DNA from: Rubrivivax sp. | GTDB lineage: Bacteria > Pseudomonadota > Gammaproteobacteria > Burkholderiales > Burkholderiaceae_C | Length of the DNA stretch: 43,868 nt | Direction of reading: 5' to 3' | NCBI GenBank assembly: GCA_020852865.1 | Contig: JADYZZ010000102.1 | Span: 1-43,868, forward strand | Shown here: positions 25,872 through 34,666 of the stretch, one piece after another | Position numbering within the stretch: the stretch's first letter is position 1 | Layout: each line of letters starts with the position of its first letter | Notes under the pieces: model-generated | Databases searched by the model: none | Told to the model about the DNA's origin: nothing | The model's input: the letters and a program-made list of their open reading frames with translations, nothing else | Program-made: the position numbers and the translations under genes

Positions 25872-26432
25872 ATGGACACGCCGACCCTCGCCGCGAGCGA
25901 GCACAACCTGATCTGGATCGACCTCGAGATGACGGGCCTGTCGCCCGAACGCGACCGCATCATCGAGATCGCCGTCGTCGTGACCGACCCGCAGGTCACG
26001 CTGCGGGTCGAAGGTCCGGTGCTGGCGGTGCACCAGAGCGACGGCGTGCTCGACGGCATGGACGCCTGGAACAAGGGCACGCATGGCCGCAGCGGCCTCA
26101 CGGAGCGCGTGCGCGCCTCCGCGGTCGACGAGGCCGAGGCGGCGCGGCGCGTGATCGCCTTCCTCGAGCGCCATGTCCCGCGCGGCAAGAGCCCGATGTG
26201 CGGCAACAGCATCTGCCAGGACCGGCGCTTCCTCGCCATCCACATGCCCGTGCTGGAGGCCTACTTCCACTACCGCAACATCGACGTCAGCACGCTCAAG
26301 GAGCTGGCCCGGCGCTGGAAGCCGGCGGCACTGGCCGGCTTCGCAAAGGCCCAGGCGCACACGGCGCTGGCCGACGTGCACGAGTCGATCGACGAGTTGC
26401 TGCACTACCGGCGCACGCTGCTCGCCGCCTGA
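25872..26432 (+). CDS. orn: Oligoribonuclease
   Basis: The product is a 186-residue DEDDh 3'-5' exoribonuclease that degrades dinucleotides, including pGpG from cyclic-di-GMP breakdown. It has IDLEMTGL with Asp17 and Glu19, the [14 protein letters not shown] block, and [12 protein letters not shown] with the catalytic His and Asp. Length and start ([22 protein letters not shown]) match the family. It stands alone between the M48 gene and sixA. Confidence 0.96.
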   Translation: MDTPTLAASEHNLIWIDLEMTGLSPERDRIIEIAVVVTDPQVTLRVEGPVLAVHQSDGVLDGMDAWNKGTHGRSGLTERVRASAVDEAEAARRVIAFLERHVPRGKSPMCGNSICQDRRFLAIHMPVLEAYFHYRNIDVSTLKELARRWKPAALAGFAKAQAHTALADVHESIDELLHYRRTLLAA

Positions 26433-26438
26433 GCGCCC

Positions 26439-26476
26439 GTGACGATGCGAATCGCGCTCGTGATTCACATCGTCAC
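26439..26476. repeat. Long hairpin between orn and sixA
   Basis: GTGACGATGCGAATCGCG and CGTGATTCACATCGTCAC are inverted around a 2-base centre. All 18 pairs form in RNA if two G-U pairs are allowed. It starts 7 bases after the orn stop and has no T tract. Its right arm resembles the 27-base repeats around the CbiB-like gene (CGAT-CA, then TCACAGG). Confidence 0.55.
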
Positions 26477-26557
26477 AGGCTCCGAGCCCGCGCAGGCACG
26501 AGCCGCGCCCGCGTCGGGTGGCCGCCAAGGGCCCGAGCCGCAGACCGAGCACGCCGC

Positions 26558-27019
26558 ATGGACCTGATCCTGTGGCGCCACGCCGAGGCCGCCCGCGCGG
26601 AGGCCGGGGGCGACGACCTCGCGCGTGCGCTCACGCCCGAGGGCGAGCGGCAGGCGGCGCGGATGGCGGTCTGGCTCGGGGCGCGGCTGCCCGCCCGCGC
26701 GCGCGTGTTGGCGAGCCCGGCGCGGCGCGCGCAGCAGACCGCCGTCGCGCTCGGGCGGCGCTTCGCGACGGCGGACGCGCTCGCGCCGGGCGGCACGGTC
26801 GAGGCGCTGCTGGCCGCGGCCGGCTGGCCCGACGCGCCGCACCCGGTGCTGGTGGTCGGCCACCAGCCGACCCTCGGCCTGGCGCTGGCCGGTCTGATGG
26901 CGCAGCAGGCGCGCTCCTGGGCGTTGCGCAAGGGCAGCCTGTGCTGGCTGCGCTGCCGGGCGCGCGACGCCACGCGCGAGACCGTGCTGCGCGCGCTGAT
27001 CGGCCTTGATCTACTCTGA
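26558..27019 (+). CDS. sixA: Histidine phosphatase, SixA type
   Basis: The product is a 153-residue histidine phosphatase of the SixA type. The RHA motif (LWRHAEA, nucleophile His8) replaces the RHG of most branch members, as is usual for SixA. The later LVVGHQPTL segment holds the second His. SixA removes phosphate from phosphohistidine proteins, in E. coli the nitrogen phosphotransferase NPr. The stop lies inside the convergent ppx gene, a 9-base overlap. Confidence 0.88.
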   Translation: MDLILWRHAEAARAEAGGDDLARALTPEGERQAARMAVWLGARLPARARVLASPARRAQQTAVALGRRFATADALAPGGTVEALLAAAGWPDAPHPVLVVGHQPTLGLALAGLMAQQARSWALRKGSLCWLRCRARDATRETVLRALIGLDLL

Positions 27020-27991
27020 GCGCAGCGGCACTCCCGGCGCGGCGCCAGGCAAGGCGCGCGCGCCCGCCGCGAGGCGTGCGTGCAGTTCGGCGATGACGCC
27101 GTGGCGCAGCGCCCCGCGCGCCGGCAGCAGCGTCTCGATACCCAGGCGCGTGACGAGCGTGAGCAGGATCGCTAGCCCGCCGGGGAGCACGGCGCGGCGT
27201 TCGGGCGGCAGGCCGCCGAGCGCGAGGGCATCGACCCGGCCCGCGTCGAGACAGCGCGCGACGCACCAGCGCAGCCCCGACGCCGTGACGCGGCCATCGC
27301 TCACGCCGTTGGCGGCGAGCACGGCCGACAGCGCGCCGATCGTGCCCGAGGCGCCCAGCGCCTCGTCCCAGCGCTGGAGCCTGAAGACTCCGAGCACCGG
27401 CTCGAGCGCGGCCTCGGCGGCGGCCTGCGCGTCGCCCAGCGCCCGCTCGGTGATGCGGCCATCGGCGAAGAAGCGTCGACTCAGGTCGACGCAGCCCAGC
27501 GCACAGGATTCGGCGCGCTGCAGGCGCCGGCCGCGACCGACGACGAGCTCGGTGCTGCGCCCGCCGATGTCGACGACGAGCCGGCGCGCGCGTGTGGGTT
27601 GCAGCCAGCCCACGCCGGCGTAGATCAGCCGTGCCTCCTCGCGCCCGGAGATGATCTCGACGGGCAGGCCCAGCGCCTGCTGCGCGCGCTGCACGAAGGC
27701 GTCGCGGTTGGCTGCCTCGCGCAGGGTCTGCGTTGCGACGGCGCGCACGCGCCGCGCGTCGAAGCCGGCCAGGCGCTGCGCGAAGCGCTGCAGGCAGGCC
27801 AGGCCCTGCTCGGCCGCCTGCTCGCCGAGCAGGTCTGCGGCGTCGAGGCCCGCGCCGAGCCGCACCGTCTCCCTGAGGTAGGCGATGCGCCGGTAGCGTC
27901 CGCGCTCGACCCGTCCGATCTCCAGCCGCATGCTGTTGGAGCCGATGTCGACCGCGGCCAGGGGTGCGTCGGACTCTCGTGCCGCTGCCAT
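27011..27991 (-). CDS. ppx: Exopolyphosphatase / GppA-family phosphatase, short form
   Basis: The product is 326 residues, against about 500 for E. coli Ppx and GppA. It has the actin-like ATPase fold with AAVDIGSNSMRLEIGR (phosphate 1 loop), VDIGGRSTELVVGRG and GASGTIGALSAVLA. The C-terminal HD domain of long Ppx is absent, so it is a two-subdomain version. It probably cleaves polyphosphate or ppGpp-type substrates. The ATG at 27989-27991 lies 6 bases from a -10-like TACGAT; the frame reaches 28060. It is divergent from the dienelactone hydrolase and convergent with sixA. Confidence 0.9.
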   Translation of the reverse strand: MAAARESDAPLAAVDIGSNSMRLEIGRVERGRYRRIAYLRETVRLGAGLDAADLLGEQAAEQGLACLQRFAQRLAGFDARRVRAVATQTLREAANRDAFVQRAQQALGLPVEIISGREEARLIYAGVGWLQPTRARRLVVDIGGRSTELVVGRGRRLQRAESCALGCVDLSRRFFADGRITERALGDAQAAAEAALEPVLGVFRLQRWDEALGASGTIGALSAVLAANGVSDGRVTASGLRWCVARCLDAGRVDALALGGLPPERRAVLPGGLAILLTLVTRLGIETLLPARGALRHGVIAELHARLAAGARALPGAAPGVPLRSE

Positions 27992-27997
27992 CGGGCA

Positions 27998-28003
27998 ATC
28001 GTA
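27998..28003 (-). promoter_or_regulatory. -10-like box 6 bases before ppx
   Basis: TACGAT on the minus strand is separated from the ppx ATG by TGCCCG. No Shine-Dalgarno is present, so the mRNA may be leaderless. Confidence 0.4.
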
Positions 28004-28026
28004 GCGAAGGGGTACGGCACCGTTCC

Positions 28027-28032
28027 TACAAT
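28027..28032 (+). promoter_or_regulatory. Likely -10 box of the dienelactone hydrolase
   Basis: TACAAT lies 30 bases before the ATG, which has GGAG upstream. It sits about 24 bases from the divergent ppx -10 box, so the two promoters overlap. Confidence 0.4.
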
Positions 28033-28062
28033 CGCCACGGTCATCGTCCCCGGAGTCCACGC

Positions 28063-28947
28063 ATGATGCAGGAGCAGTTCGACGCCCTCACGCCGCCGGC
28101 CAAGGCCGGCCCGTACTCGCGGCGCGACTTCGTGCACACGACGGTCGGCACCGGGTTCGCTGCGGCCGTGCTGCCGGCACTCGCCGACACCACGATCAGG
28201 ACCGACAGCCAGGGCCTGGTCGTGGGCGAGGTGACGATCCCGGTCGGGGCGTTCAGGATGCCGGCCTACCGCGCCGTGCCGCAGGGGGCGACCCGACCGC
28301 CGCTGGTGCTGCTGGTCAGCGAGATCTTCGGCGTGCACGAATACATCGCCGACGTCGCGCGCCGCCTGGCCAAGAAGGGCTGCATGGCGATCGCGCCCGA
28401 ACTCTTCGTGCGCCAGGGCGACGCGCAGCGCTACGGCGAGATCGGAAAGCTGCTCGCCGAAGTCATCGCCAAGGTGCCCGACCGCCAGGTGATGGGCGAC
28501 CTCGACGCCTGCGTCGCCTGGGCCCAGGGCGAGGGCGCCGACACCGCGCGGCTGGGCATCACGGGCTTTTGCTGGGGCGGGCGCATCGTGTGGCTTTACT
28601 GCGCGCACAACCCGGCGGTCAAGGCCGGCGTCGCCTGGTACGGGCAGCTCGCGGGGCAGACCGACGCGCTGCGGCCGCAGCACCCGATCGATGTCGTCGG
28701 CTCGCTGCACGGCGCGGTGCTGGGCCTCTACGGCGAGGCCGACAACGGCATCCCGCCCGCGCAGGTGCGACGCATGGAACAGGCGCTCGCGCAAGGCAGC
28801 ACCGCGGCCCGGGCCAGCCGCATCGTCGTCTACCCCGGCGCGCCGCACGCCTTCCACGCCGACTACAGGCCAAGCTACCGCAAGGAGGCGGCCGAAGACG
28901 GCTGGAAGCGCTGCCTCGAGTGGCTCGAGGGGCACGGCGTGGCCTGA
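28063..28947 (+). CDS. Dienelactone-hydrolase-family alpha/beta hydrolase, Tat-exported
   Basis: The product is 294 residues. Residues 19-23 (SRRDF) plus a hydrophobic stretch ending LPALA (about 41) form a twin-arginine signal, so the enzyme probably works in the periplasm. The mature part is a DLH fold with SEIFG (Glu87), the nucleophile Cys170 in GFCWGG, and a late Asp and PHAFHADYR His. Classical DLH hydrolyses dienelactone in chlorocatechol degradation, but no aromatic pathway genes are here and many homologues have other ester substrates. GGAG precedes the start; a second ATG follows at 28066. Confidence 0.9.
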   Translation: MMQEQFDALTPPAKAGPYSRRDFVHTTVGTGFAAAVLPALADTTIRTDSQGLVVGEVTIPVGAFRMPAYRAVPQGATRPPLVLLVSEIFGVHEYIADVARRLAKKGCMAIAPELFVRQGDAQRYGEIGKLLAEVIAKVPDRQVMGDLDACVAWAQGEGADTARLGITGFCWGGRIVWLYCAHNPAVKAGVAWYGQLAGQTDALRPQHPIDVVGSLHGAVLGLYGEADNGIPPAQVRRMEQALAQGSTAARASRIVVYPGAPHAFHADYRPSYRKEAAEDGWKRCLEWLEGHGVA

Positions 28948-29020
28948 AGGCCCGCCCGCGCGCCCGGACCGATCCGCGCGCCGCAGCGCGCCTGCGCTGC
29001 CGCGGCGCCGGCAACCCGAC

Positions 29021-29797
29021 ATGGTTCTGCTCTACATCGTGCTGGCCACCGCCGCCGGCGGCATCCTCTCGGTGCTGCTGGCGGCGACGCTCACGCTCGC
29101 GCTGCTCGGACGCGTCGTCAAGAGCCTGGTCAGCCTGTCGGCCGGCGTGCTGCTCGGCACGTCGCTGCTGCACGCCTTGCCCGAGGCCTTCGAGAGCGGG
29201 GTCGCACCGGGCGCGCTGTTCGCCACCTTGCTCGGCGGGCTGTTGTTCTTCTGGCTGCTCGAGAAAGCCGACCTGTACCGGCACATGCACCATCACGAGG
29301 GCGACGGGCATGTGCACGGGCACGACTTCGACGCCCGCCAGGCCGGGCGCGGCGGCGTCGCGGTGCTGGTCGGCGACGGCGTGCACAACTTCTGCGACGG
29401 CGTCATCATCGCTGCCGCCTTCCTCGTGCAGCCGGCGCTGGGCGTCGCCACCGCGCTCGCGGTGGCCGCCCACGAGATCCCGCAGGAGGCGGGCGACTAC
29501 ATCGTGCTGCTCAACGCCGGCTTCACGCGCCGGCGCGCGCTCGCGTTCAACATGCTGTCGGGCGCGGCGGCGGTGGCCGGCGGCGTGGCCGGCTACTTCC
29601 TGGTGCGGCCCTGGCAGGCCGCGCTGCCCTATCTGCTCGTGGTGGCGTCGAGCAGCTTCATCTACGTTGCGGTGGCCGACCTGCTGCCGCAGCTGCAGCA
29701 GCGCCTGAACTGGCGTGCCACCGTGGCCCAGCTCACCTGGCTGGCTGCGGGCCTGCTGCTCGTGACCGGCGCCCGGGCCCTGCTGCACGCGCACTGA
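29021..29797 (+). CDS. ZIP-family divalent metal transporter
   Basis: The product is a 258-residue inner-membrane transporter with about eight helices. The metal site of ZIP proteins is visible as HNFCDG in helix IV and HEIPQEAGDY in helix V. The loop between helices III and IV is His-rich (RHMHHHEGDGHVHGHDF), typical of zinc-binding ZIP loops. It probably imports Zn(II) or a similar ion. ATG 29021 directly precedes the first helix; no clear Shine-Dalgarno. It lies 73 bases after the hydrolase gene. Confidence 0.92.
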   Translation: MVLLYIVLATAAGGILSVLLAATLTLALLGRVVKSLVSLSAGVLLGTSLLHALPEAFESGVAPGALFATLLGGLLFFWLLEKADLYRHMHHHEGDGHVHGHDFDARQAGRGGVAVLVGDGVHNFCDGVIIAAAFLVQPALGVATALAVAAHEIPQEAGDYIVLLNAGFTRRRALAFNMLSGAAAVAGGVAGYFLVRPWQAALPYLLVVASSSFIYVAVADLLPQLQQRLNWRATVAQLTWLAAGLLLVTGARALLHAH

Positions 29798-29830
29798 AGG
29801 CGCCGCGCGCCGGGCGCCCGGCGCACCACA

Positions 29831-30265
29831 CTAGCGCACCACCAGCACCGGCAGCTTGGCGTGCAGCAGCACGCGCTGCGTCTCGCTGCCCAGCAGCAAC
29901 GCCGCCACGCCGCGCCGGCCGTGCGAAGCCATGACGATGAGGTCGCAATTCTGCGCGGCAGCGTGGTCGACGATCGCCTCCCAGGGGTGCAGCGCTTCGA
30001 CGGTGTGGCCGTGGCAGGCGACGCCGGCGGCGCTCGCCAGATCGACCGCGCTCTTGACGCGCTGCGCCGCGATGCGCTCCTGCGCGTCGTAGAACTCCTG
30101 CGGCGGCACCGGCTGCATCTCGCTGATCGCGCTGTACGGGAAGGGCTCCTTCACCGACAGGACGAACAACTCGCCGCCGCTCAGCTTGGCCAGGTCGACC
30201 GCCTGCTGCACGGCCTTGACGGTGATTTCGGAGCCGTCGGTCGGAATCAGGATTCGCTTGTACAT
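29831..30265 (-). CDS. Universal stress protein (UspA family)
   Basis: The product is a 144-residue single-domain Usp. It has the N-terminal RILIPTDGSEITVKA strand and the ATP-binding C-terminal motif with IVMASHGRRGVAALLLGSET followed by LPVLVVR, so it probably binds ATP. The ATG at 30263-30265 has GGAGG 7 bases upstream. It is the last gene of a minus-strand run from the Rieske oxygenase. Confidence 0.94.
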   Translation of the reverse strand: MYKRILIPTDGSEITVKAVQQAVDLAKLSGGELFVLSVKEPFPYSAISEMQPVPPQEFYDAQERIAAQRVKSAVDLASAAGVACHGHTVEALHPWEAIVDHAAAQNCDLIVMASHGRRGVAALLLGSETQRVLLHAKLPVLVVR

Positions 30266-30353
30266 GATGCCTCCGCTCGGTTGGCGCGCAACGCCTGTGC
30301 TGCGCCTCGTTCCCCCAGTGTCGGCCGACACTGCAGGCGGATCTTGAGCCCGG

Positions 30354-31193
30354 TCAAGCGCGTGCCACGGGCCGGGTGGGGTCGCTGCACCACTCGCTCC
30401 ACGAGCCGGGATACAGGCGCGAGCCGGGCAACCCCGCATGTTCCATTGCCAGCAGATTGTGGCAGGCGGTGACGCCCGAGCCGCATTGATGCACCACGGC
30501 CCCGGGCGCCGCCGCGCAGGCCGCGAACTCGCGCCGCAGCTGCGCTGCGGGCTTGAAGCAGCCGTCGGCCTGCAGGTTCTCCTGGAAGAAGCGGTGCCGC
30601 GCGCCGGGAATGTGGCCGGCCACCGGGTCCAGCGGCTCGACGTCGCCGCGAAAGCGTTCGCCGGCGCGCGCGTCGAGCAGCGTCGTCGCGGCCAGTTGGG
30701 CCAGCAGTTCGGTGCTGCCGATGGTCGGCATGGCCGGCGCAAACACGGGATAAGGCGGCTCGGGCCGTACCCGCGGCGGCTGCGTGACGAGCTGCCCGCC
30801 CGCCGCCACGAAGGCGGCGACGCCGCCGTCGAGCACGGCTGCCGCCTCGTGCCCGAGCCAGCGCAGCAGCCACCAGGCGCGCGCCGCATAGGGCCCGCCC
30901 TGCCGGTCGTAGGCCACCACCTGAACGCCGGGCGCGATACCCCATTCGCCCGCGCGTCGGGCGAAGGCGGCGCGTTCGGGCAGCGGATGGCGGCCGTTGT
31001 GTCCGTTCCTGGTGCCGGCCAGGTCGCGATCGAGGTGCGCGTACTGCGCGTCCGGCAGATGGCCCGCGTGGTAGGTGCGCTCGCCGGCCGCCGTGTCGGT
31101 GAGGTCGAAGCTGCACTCCAGCAGCACCAAGGGCTCGCCTGCCGTGCGGGCGGCCAGCAGCGTCGCGGCGTCGATCAGCGTGCGGTGGGTCAT
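30354..31193 (-). CDS. sseA: Sulfurtransferase with two rhodanese domains (SseA-like)
   Basis: The product is a 279-residue tandem rhodanese. The first domain is inactive and structural. The second has the active loop CGSGVTAC with Cys237. CG(S/T)GVT is the loop of 3-mercaptopyruvate sulfurtransferases, while thiosulfate sulfurtransferases have CRKGVT, so mercaptopyruvate is the likelier donor. It lies 28 bases after the EamA transporter gene and may be in the same operon. Confidence 0.92.
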   Translation of the reverse strand: MTHRTLIDAATLLAARTAGEPLVLLECSFDLTDTAAGERTYHAGHLPDAQYAHLDRDLAGTRNGHNGRHPLPERAAFARRAGEWGIAPGVQVVAYDRQGGPYAARAWWLLRWLGHEAAAVLDGGVAAFVAAGGQLVTQPPRVRPEPPYPVFAPAMPTIGSTELLAQLAATTLLDARAGERFRGDVEPLDPVAGHIPGARHRFFQENLQADGCFKPAAQLRREFAACAAAPGAVVHQCGSGVTACHNLLAMEHAGLPGSRLYPGSWSEWCSDPTRPVARA

Positions 31194-31221
31194 GGGGTCC
31201 TGGCAGATGGACGGGCGCGGG

Positions 31222-32178
31222 TCAGCGGGTCACGCCGCCGGCAGACGGCGCGGCGCCGCCGCCCAGCAGCGTGGCGCTCAGGCCGGCACCGGCAATGAGG
31301 ACGAGGCCGGCAAGCGCGCTCCAGGTGAACGGATCGCCCAGCCAGCCGACGCCGAGCGCGAACGAAAAGGCGATGCCCAGATACTGCAGCGCCGCGTTGC
31401 CCAGCGTGGCGCCGCGACCGAAGGCGCGCGTCATCGCCCACTGCCCGCCCGCGGCGAGCAGGCCGATGGCCAGCAGCAACACGGCACCGGTGGCCGTGTG
31501 CGCGGCGAAGCCGCTTGCGGCCAGGGCGACGGCGGCACCGGCGACGATGCCGCCGAGCGAGAAGTACAGGACGACGCGCTCCTCGGGCTCGCCGGCGCGT
31601 CCGAGCGTGGCCAGCTGCAGGTAGGCGACGGCGGCGAGCAGCCCCGACAGCAGCGCCGCGAAACCATGCCAGGCCTGCCGCTGCTCGAAGGTCGGTTGCA
31701 GCACGAGCACTCCACCGGCAAAGCCCGCCAGCACGGCCGCCACGAGTCGCCGGTCCACGGCCGCGGGCGCGGCCGAAGCCAACGCCGCGCCGCCGAGCAG
31801 CGCCAGCGCGATCCACACCGAGGACATCGCGTTCAACGCCGTCGCCGCAGCCAGCGGCAGCCCGCCGAGGGCGTAGAACCACAGCACGAGCGCCACGACG
31901 CCGCTGCCGCTGCGCCACAGGTGCATCGCCGGCACCGGCGTCGCCAGGCTCTGGCCGCGCCGACGCAGCAGTGCCGCCATCGCCGCCGCGCCGACGACCG
32001 AGCGGTACATGACGATCTCGCCGGCGCCGTAGCGCGCCGACGCGAGCTTGACGCAGGCGCCCATCAGCGAGAACAGCAGCGCGGCAACGACCATCAGCAC
32101 CGGCGCGGACAGCGCGGCCGAGCGCACCGCCCGGCGCAGCGCGCGCAGCGGCTGCACCGTCGGGCCGCAGGCGGGCAT
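31222..32178 (-). CDS. EamA/DMT-family transporter
   Basis: The product is a 318-residue inner-membrane protein with ten predicted helices in two EamA repeats ([19 protein letters not shown] ... and [23 protein letters not shown] ...). It resembles S-adenosylmethionine/drug-metabolite exporters; the substrate is unknown. The start ATG (32176-32178) overlaps the stop of the Rieske oxygenase by one base (TGATG), so the two are translationally coupled. Confidence 0.9.
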   Translation of the reverse strand: MPACGPTVQPLRALRRAVRSAALSAPVLMVVAALLFSLMGACVKLASARYGAGEIVMYRSVVGAAAMAALLRRRGQSLATPVPAMHLWRSGSGVVALVLWFYALGGLPLAAATALNAMSSVWIALALLGGAALASAAPAAVDRRLVAAVLAGFAGGVLVLQPTFEQRQAWHGFAALLSGLLAAVAYLQLATLGRAGEPEERVVLYFSLGGIVAGAAVALAASGFAAHTATGAVLLLAIGLLAAGGQWAMTRAFGRGATLGNAALQYLGIAFSFALGVGWLGDPFTWSALAGLVLIAGAGLSATLLGGGAAPSAGGVTR

Positions 32179-33299
32179 CAATCGATCGCGCCCTGCGGCG
32201 GCAGGCCCATCTCGCGCCGGTACCACTCGTGGAAGTGCAGCATGCCGTCCTCCAACGGGCTCTGGTAGGGGCCGACCTCGTTGTCGCCGCGTTCCATCAG
32301 CGCGCGTCGGCCGCCGTCCTCGCGCAGCGCGATCTCGTCGTCCTCGACGCAAGTCTCCATGTAGGCGGCCTGTTGCGCTTCGACGAACTCGCGCTCGAAG
32401 GCCGCGATCTCCTCCGGGTAGAAGAACTCGACCAGGTTGAGCGTCTTCTGCGGGCTCTTGGGGAACAGCGTGGAGACGACGAGCACATGCGGATACCACT
32501 CGACCATCGTCGTCGGGTAGTAGGTGAGCCAGATCGCGCCATGTTCGGGCGGCCGTCCCTCGCGGTAGGCCAGCAGCGCACGGTGCCAGCGCTCGTAGAC
32601 CGGCGAGCCGGACCGGGCGAGCCGATCGAGCACGCCCACGGTCTGCACCGACCAGTGCGGCCCGAACTGCCAGCGCAGATCGTCGCAGGTGACGAAATGT
32701 CCGAGGCCGGGGTGGAAGGGCCCGACGTGGTAGTCCTCGAGATAGACCTCGATGAAGGTCTTCCAGTTGTAGTCGCACTCGTGCATGACGGCGCGGTCGA
32801 AGACGTAGCCGTCGAAAGCGAGTTCGGGCGCGGCCGCCATGCCCGCCAGATCGGCGTCGAGCCGGCGCCCGGTGGCGTCGAACAGCAGTCCGTTCCAGTT
32901 CTGCAGCGCGTCGTTGCGCAGGTGCAGGCAGGGGTCGTCGGCGAAATGCGGCGCACCCACGAGCCGGCCGTCCAGGCCGTAGGTCCAGCGGTGCACGGGG
33001 CAGACGATAGGGCCGTCGGTGCGGCCGCGTCCTTTCAGGATGAGGGCCTGGCGATGCCGGCAGACGTTGGAGATGAGCTCGATGCCGCGCTCGCTGCGCA
33101 CGAGCGCTCGGCCGTCGCCTTCCTGGGCCAGCACGTGGTAGCTGCCGACCTCGGGCAGCAGCAGCTCGTGCCCGACGTAGCGCGGCGAGCGCTGGAAGAT
33201 GCGTTCGACTTCGCGGCGGAACAGGCCCGCGTCGAAGTAGGCGTGAACCGGAAGCTGCGCGCGGCTGCGCGCGTCGAGCGCGATGCTGAGGTCCGACAT
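32178..33299 (-). CDS. Rieske non-heme iron oxygenase, alpha subunit
   Basis: The product is a 373-residue aromatic-ring-hydroxylating-type oxygenase. The Rieske 2Fe-2S site is Cys80-x-His82 and Cys100-x-x-His103 (CPVHRW). The mononuclear iron site includes His191 and His196 in [12 protein letters not shown]. No reductase, ferredoxin or beta subunit is nearby, so electron donors must be elsewhere. The substrate is unknown; aromatic acids or quaternary amines are typical for this group. It is coupled to an EamA transporter, suggesting uptake or export of substrate or product. Divergent from xseB. Confidence 0.9.
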   Translation of the reverse strand: MSDLSIALDARSRAQLPVHAYFDAGLFRREVERIFQRSPRYVGHELLLPEVGSYHVLAQEGDGRALVRSERGIELISNVCRHRQALILKGRGRTDGPIVCPVHRWTYGLDGRLVGAPHFADDPCLHLRNDALQNWNGLLFDATGRRLDADLAGMAAAPELAFDGYVFDRAVMHECDYNWKTFIEVYLEDYHVGPFHPGLGHFVTCDDLRWQFGPHWSVQTVGVLDRLARSGSPVYERWHRALLAYREGRPPEHGAIWLTYYPTTMVEWYPHVLVVSTLFPKSPQKTLNLVEFFYPEEIAAFEREFVEAQQAAYMETCVEDDEIALREDGGRRALMERGDNEVGPYQSPLEDGMLHFHEWYRREMGLPPQGAID

Positions 33300-33487
33300 G
33301 ATCCGAACCCGTCCTCCATGGCTGCGGGAAACCCGCCGACCTCTTCTCGCGCACGGGCGCCCGGCGGGGGCGGCGCCTGCGCTCGGACCATTCTATGGGC
33401 GACCCGGCGCACCGGCCGCACGCCGCGCGGGCCGGCCGGCGGCGCGCGTGCCGCGTGGGGATCGCGCGAGGCGACGGCCCCATTGTC

Positions 33488-33493
33488 TAGAAT
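33488..33493 (+). promoter_or_regulatory. Likely -10 box of xseB-ispA-dxs
   Basis: TAGAAT lies 25 bases before the xseB ATG. No -35 box is convincing. The 219-base divergent gap with the Rieske gene (33300-33518) shows nothing else recognisable. Confidence 0.4.
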
Positions 33494-33518
33494 TCGTCCT
33501 TCGATCTCATGTTCCGCA

Positions 33519-33779
33519 ATGGCCAAGAGCTCCGCGACCTCCGCGCCCCGACCTGCCGCGTCGGAACCCGCCAGCTTCGAGCAGGCTCTGTCCGAGCTGG
33601 ACCGCCTCGTCGAGCGGATGGAGGGCGGACAGATGCCGCTCGACCAGCTGCTCGACGGCTACCGGCGCGGCGCCGAGTTGCTGGCCTTTTGCCGCGTGCG
33701 TCTGCAAAGCGTGGAGGACCAGGTCAAGCTGCTCGAAGGCGGCCAGCTCGAGCCGTTCAGCGGCAGCGCCGACGCATGA
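33519..33779 (+). CDS. xseB: Exodeoxyribonuclease VII small subunit
   Basis: The product is an 86-residue two-helix protein with [20 protein letters not shown] and [19 protein letters not shown], the XseB signature. It forms the multi-copy small subunit of ExoVII with XseA, which is not in the window. The ATG at 33519 was chosen by family length; no Shine-Dalgarno is seen. Its stop overlaps the ispA start (ATGA). Confidence 0.93.
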   Translation: MAKSSATSAPRPAASEPASFEQALSELDRLVERMEGGQMPLDQLLDGYRRGAELLAFCRVRLQSVEDQVKLLEGGQLEPFSGSADA

Positions 33780-34666
33780 CGGAGCGGGATTTCGACGCCT
33801 GGGCCGGAGTCGAGTTGGCCGCCGTGGAGACGGCGCTCGACACCTGGGTGCCGGCCGACGCCCCCGCCGGCCTGGGCGAGGCAATGCGTTACGGCGTGCT
33901 CGACGGCGGCAAGAGGCTGCGCGCGCTGCTCGTGCTGGCCGCGGCGCAGGCCGTCGGCGGCGTGCGCGAAGGCGCCCTGCGCGCCGCGGTCGCGGTCGAA
34001 CTGATCCACGCCTACTCCCTGGTGCACGACGACATGCCCTGCATGGACAACGACGTGCTGCGCCGCGGCAAGCCGACGGTGCACGTGCAGTACGGCGAGG
34101 CGCAGGCGATGCTTGCCGGCGACGCGATGCAGGCGCTGGCCTTCGACGTGCTGACGCCCGACACCGGCGTCGACATCGCGCTGCAGGCGCGCCTGGTGGC
34201 GCTGCTGGCGCGCTCGGCCGGACACGCCGGCATGGCCGGCGGCCAGGCGATCGACCTGGCCAGCATCGGCCGCACGCTCGACGAGCCGGCGCTGCGCGAC
34301 ATGCACCGGCGCAAGACCGGCGCGCTGCTGCAGGCCAGCGTGCTGATGGGCGCAGCCTGCGGCCGCGTCGATGCCGCAGCACAGGCGGCGCTCGAGGAAT
34401 ACGGCGCGGCCGTTGGCCTGGCGTTCCAGGTCGTCGACGACATCCTCGACGTCACGCAGCTCTCGGCGCAGCTGGGCAAGACCGCCGGCAAGGACATCGA
34501 CGACAACAAGCCGACCTACGTCTCGGTGCTGGGGCTGGACGCCGCGCGCGCGCATGCGCAGCAGCTGCGCGCACAGGCCCACGCGGCGCTGGCGCGCAGC
34601 GGCCTGGCCGAGCGCGGATGGGCGCTGGCGGCGCTGGCCGACCGGGTGGTGGAGCGCGAACACTGA
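33776..34666 (+). CDS. ispA: Farnesyl diphosphate synthase (polyprenyl synthetase)
   Basis: The product is a 296-residue short-chain isoprenyl diphosphate synthase. The first Asp-rich motif DDMPCMD is at 85-91 (bacterial CxxxD/DDxxxxD type) and the second, DDILD, at 221-225. GKRLR (45-49) binds isopentenyl diphosphate. It condenses IPP and DMAPP to farnesyl diphosphate for quinones, bactoprenol and hopanoids. It overlaps xseB and dxs, the classical arrangement, and works directly downstream of the pathway begun by dxs. Confidence 0.95.
   Translation: MTERDFDAWAGVELAAVETALDTWVPADAPAGLGEAMRYGVLDGGKRLRALLVLAAAQAVGGVREGALRAAVAVELIHAYSLVHDDMPCMDNDVLRRGKPTVHVQYGEAQAMLAGDAMQALAFDVLTPDTGVDIALQARLVALLARSAGHAGMAGGQAIDLASIGRTLDEPALRDMHRRKTGALLQASVLMGAACGRVDAAAQAALEEYGAAVGLAFQVVDDILDVTQLSAQLGKTAGKDIDDNKPTYVSVLGLDAARAHAQQLRAQAHAALARSGLAERGWALAALADRVVEREH

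Noticed and set aside
24383..26245. Long minus-strand frame continuing upstream of rsgA
   Set aside because: It is the antisense or off-frame shadow of the M48 protease and orn. rsgA starts at the GTG overlapping the protease stop.
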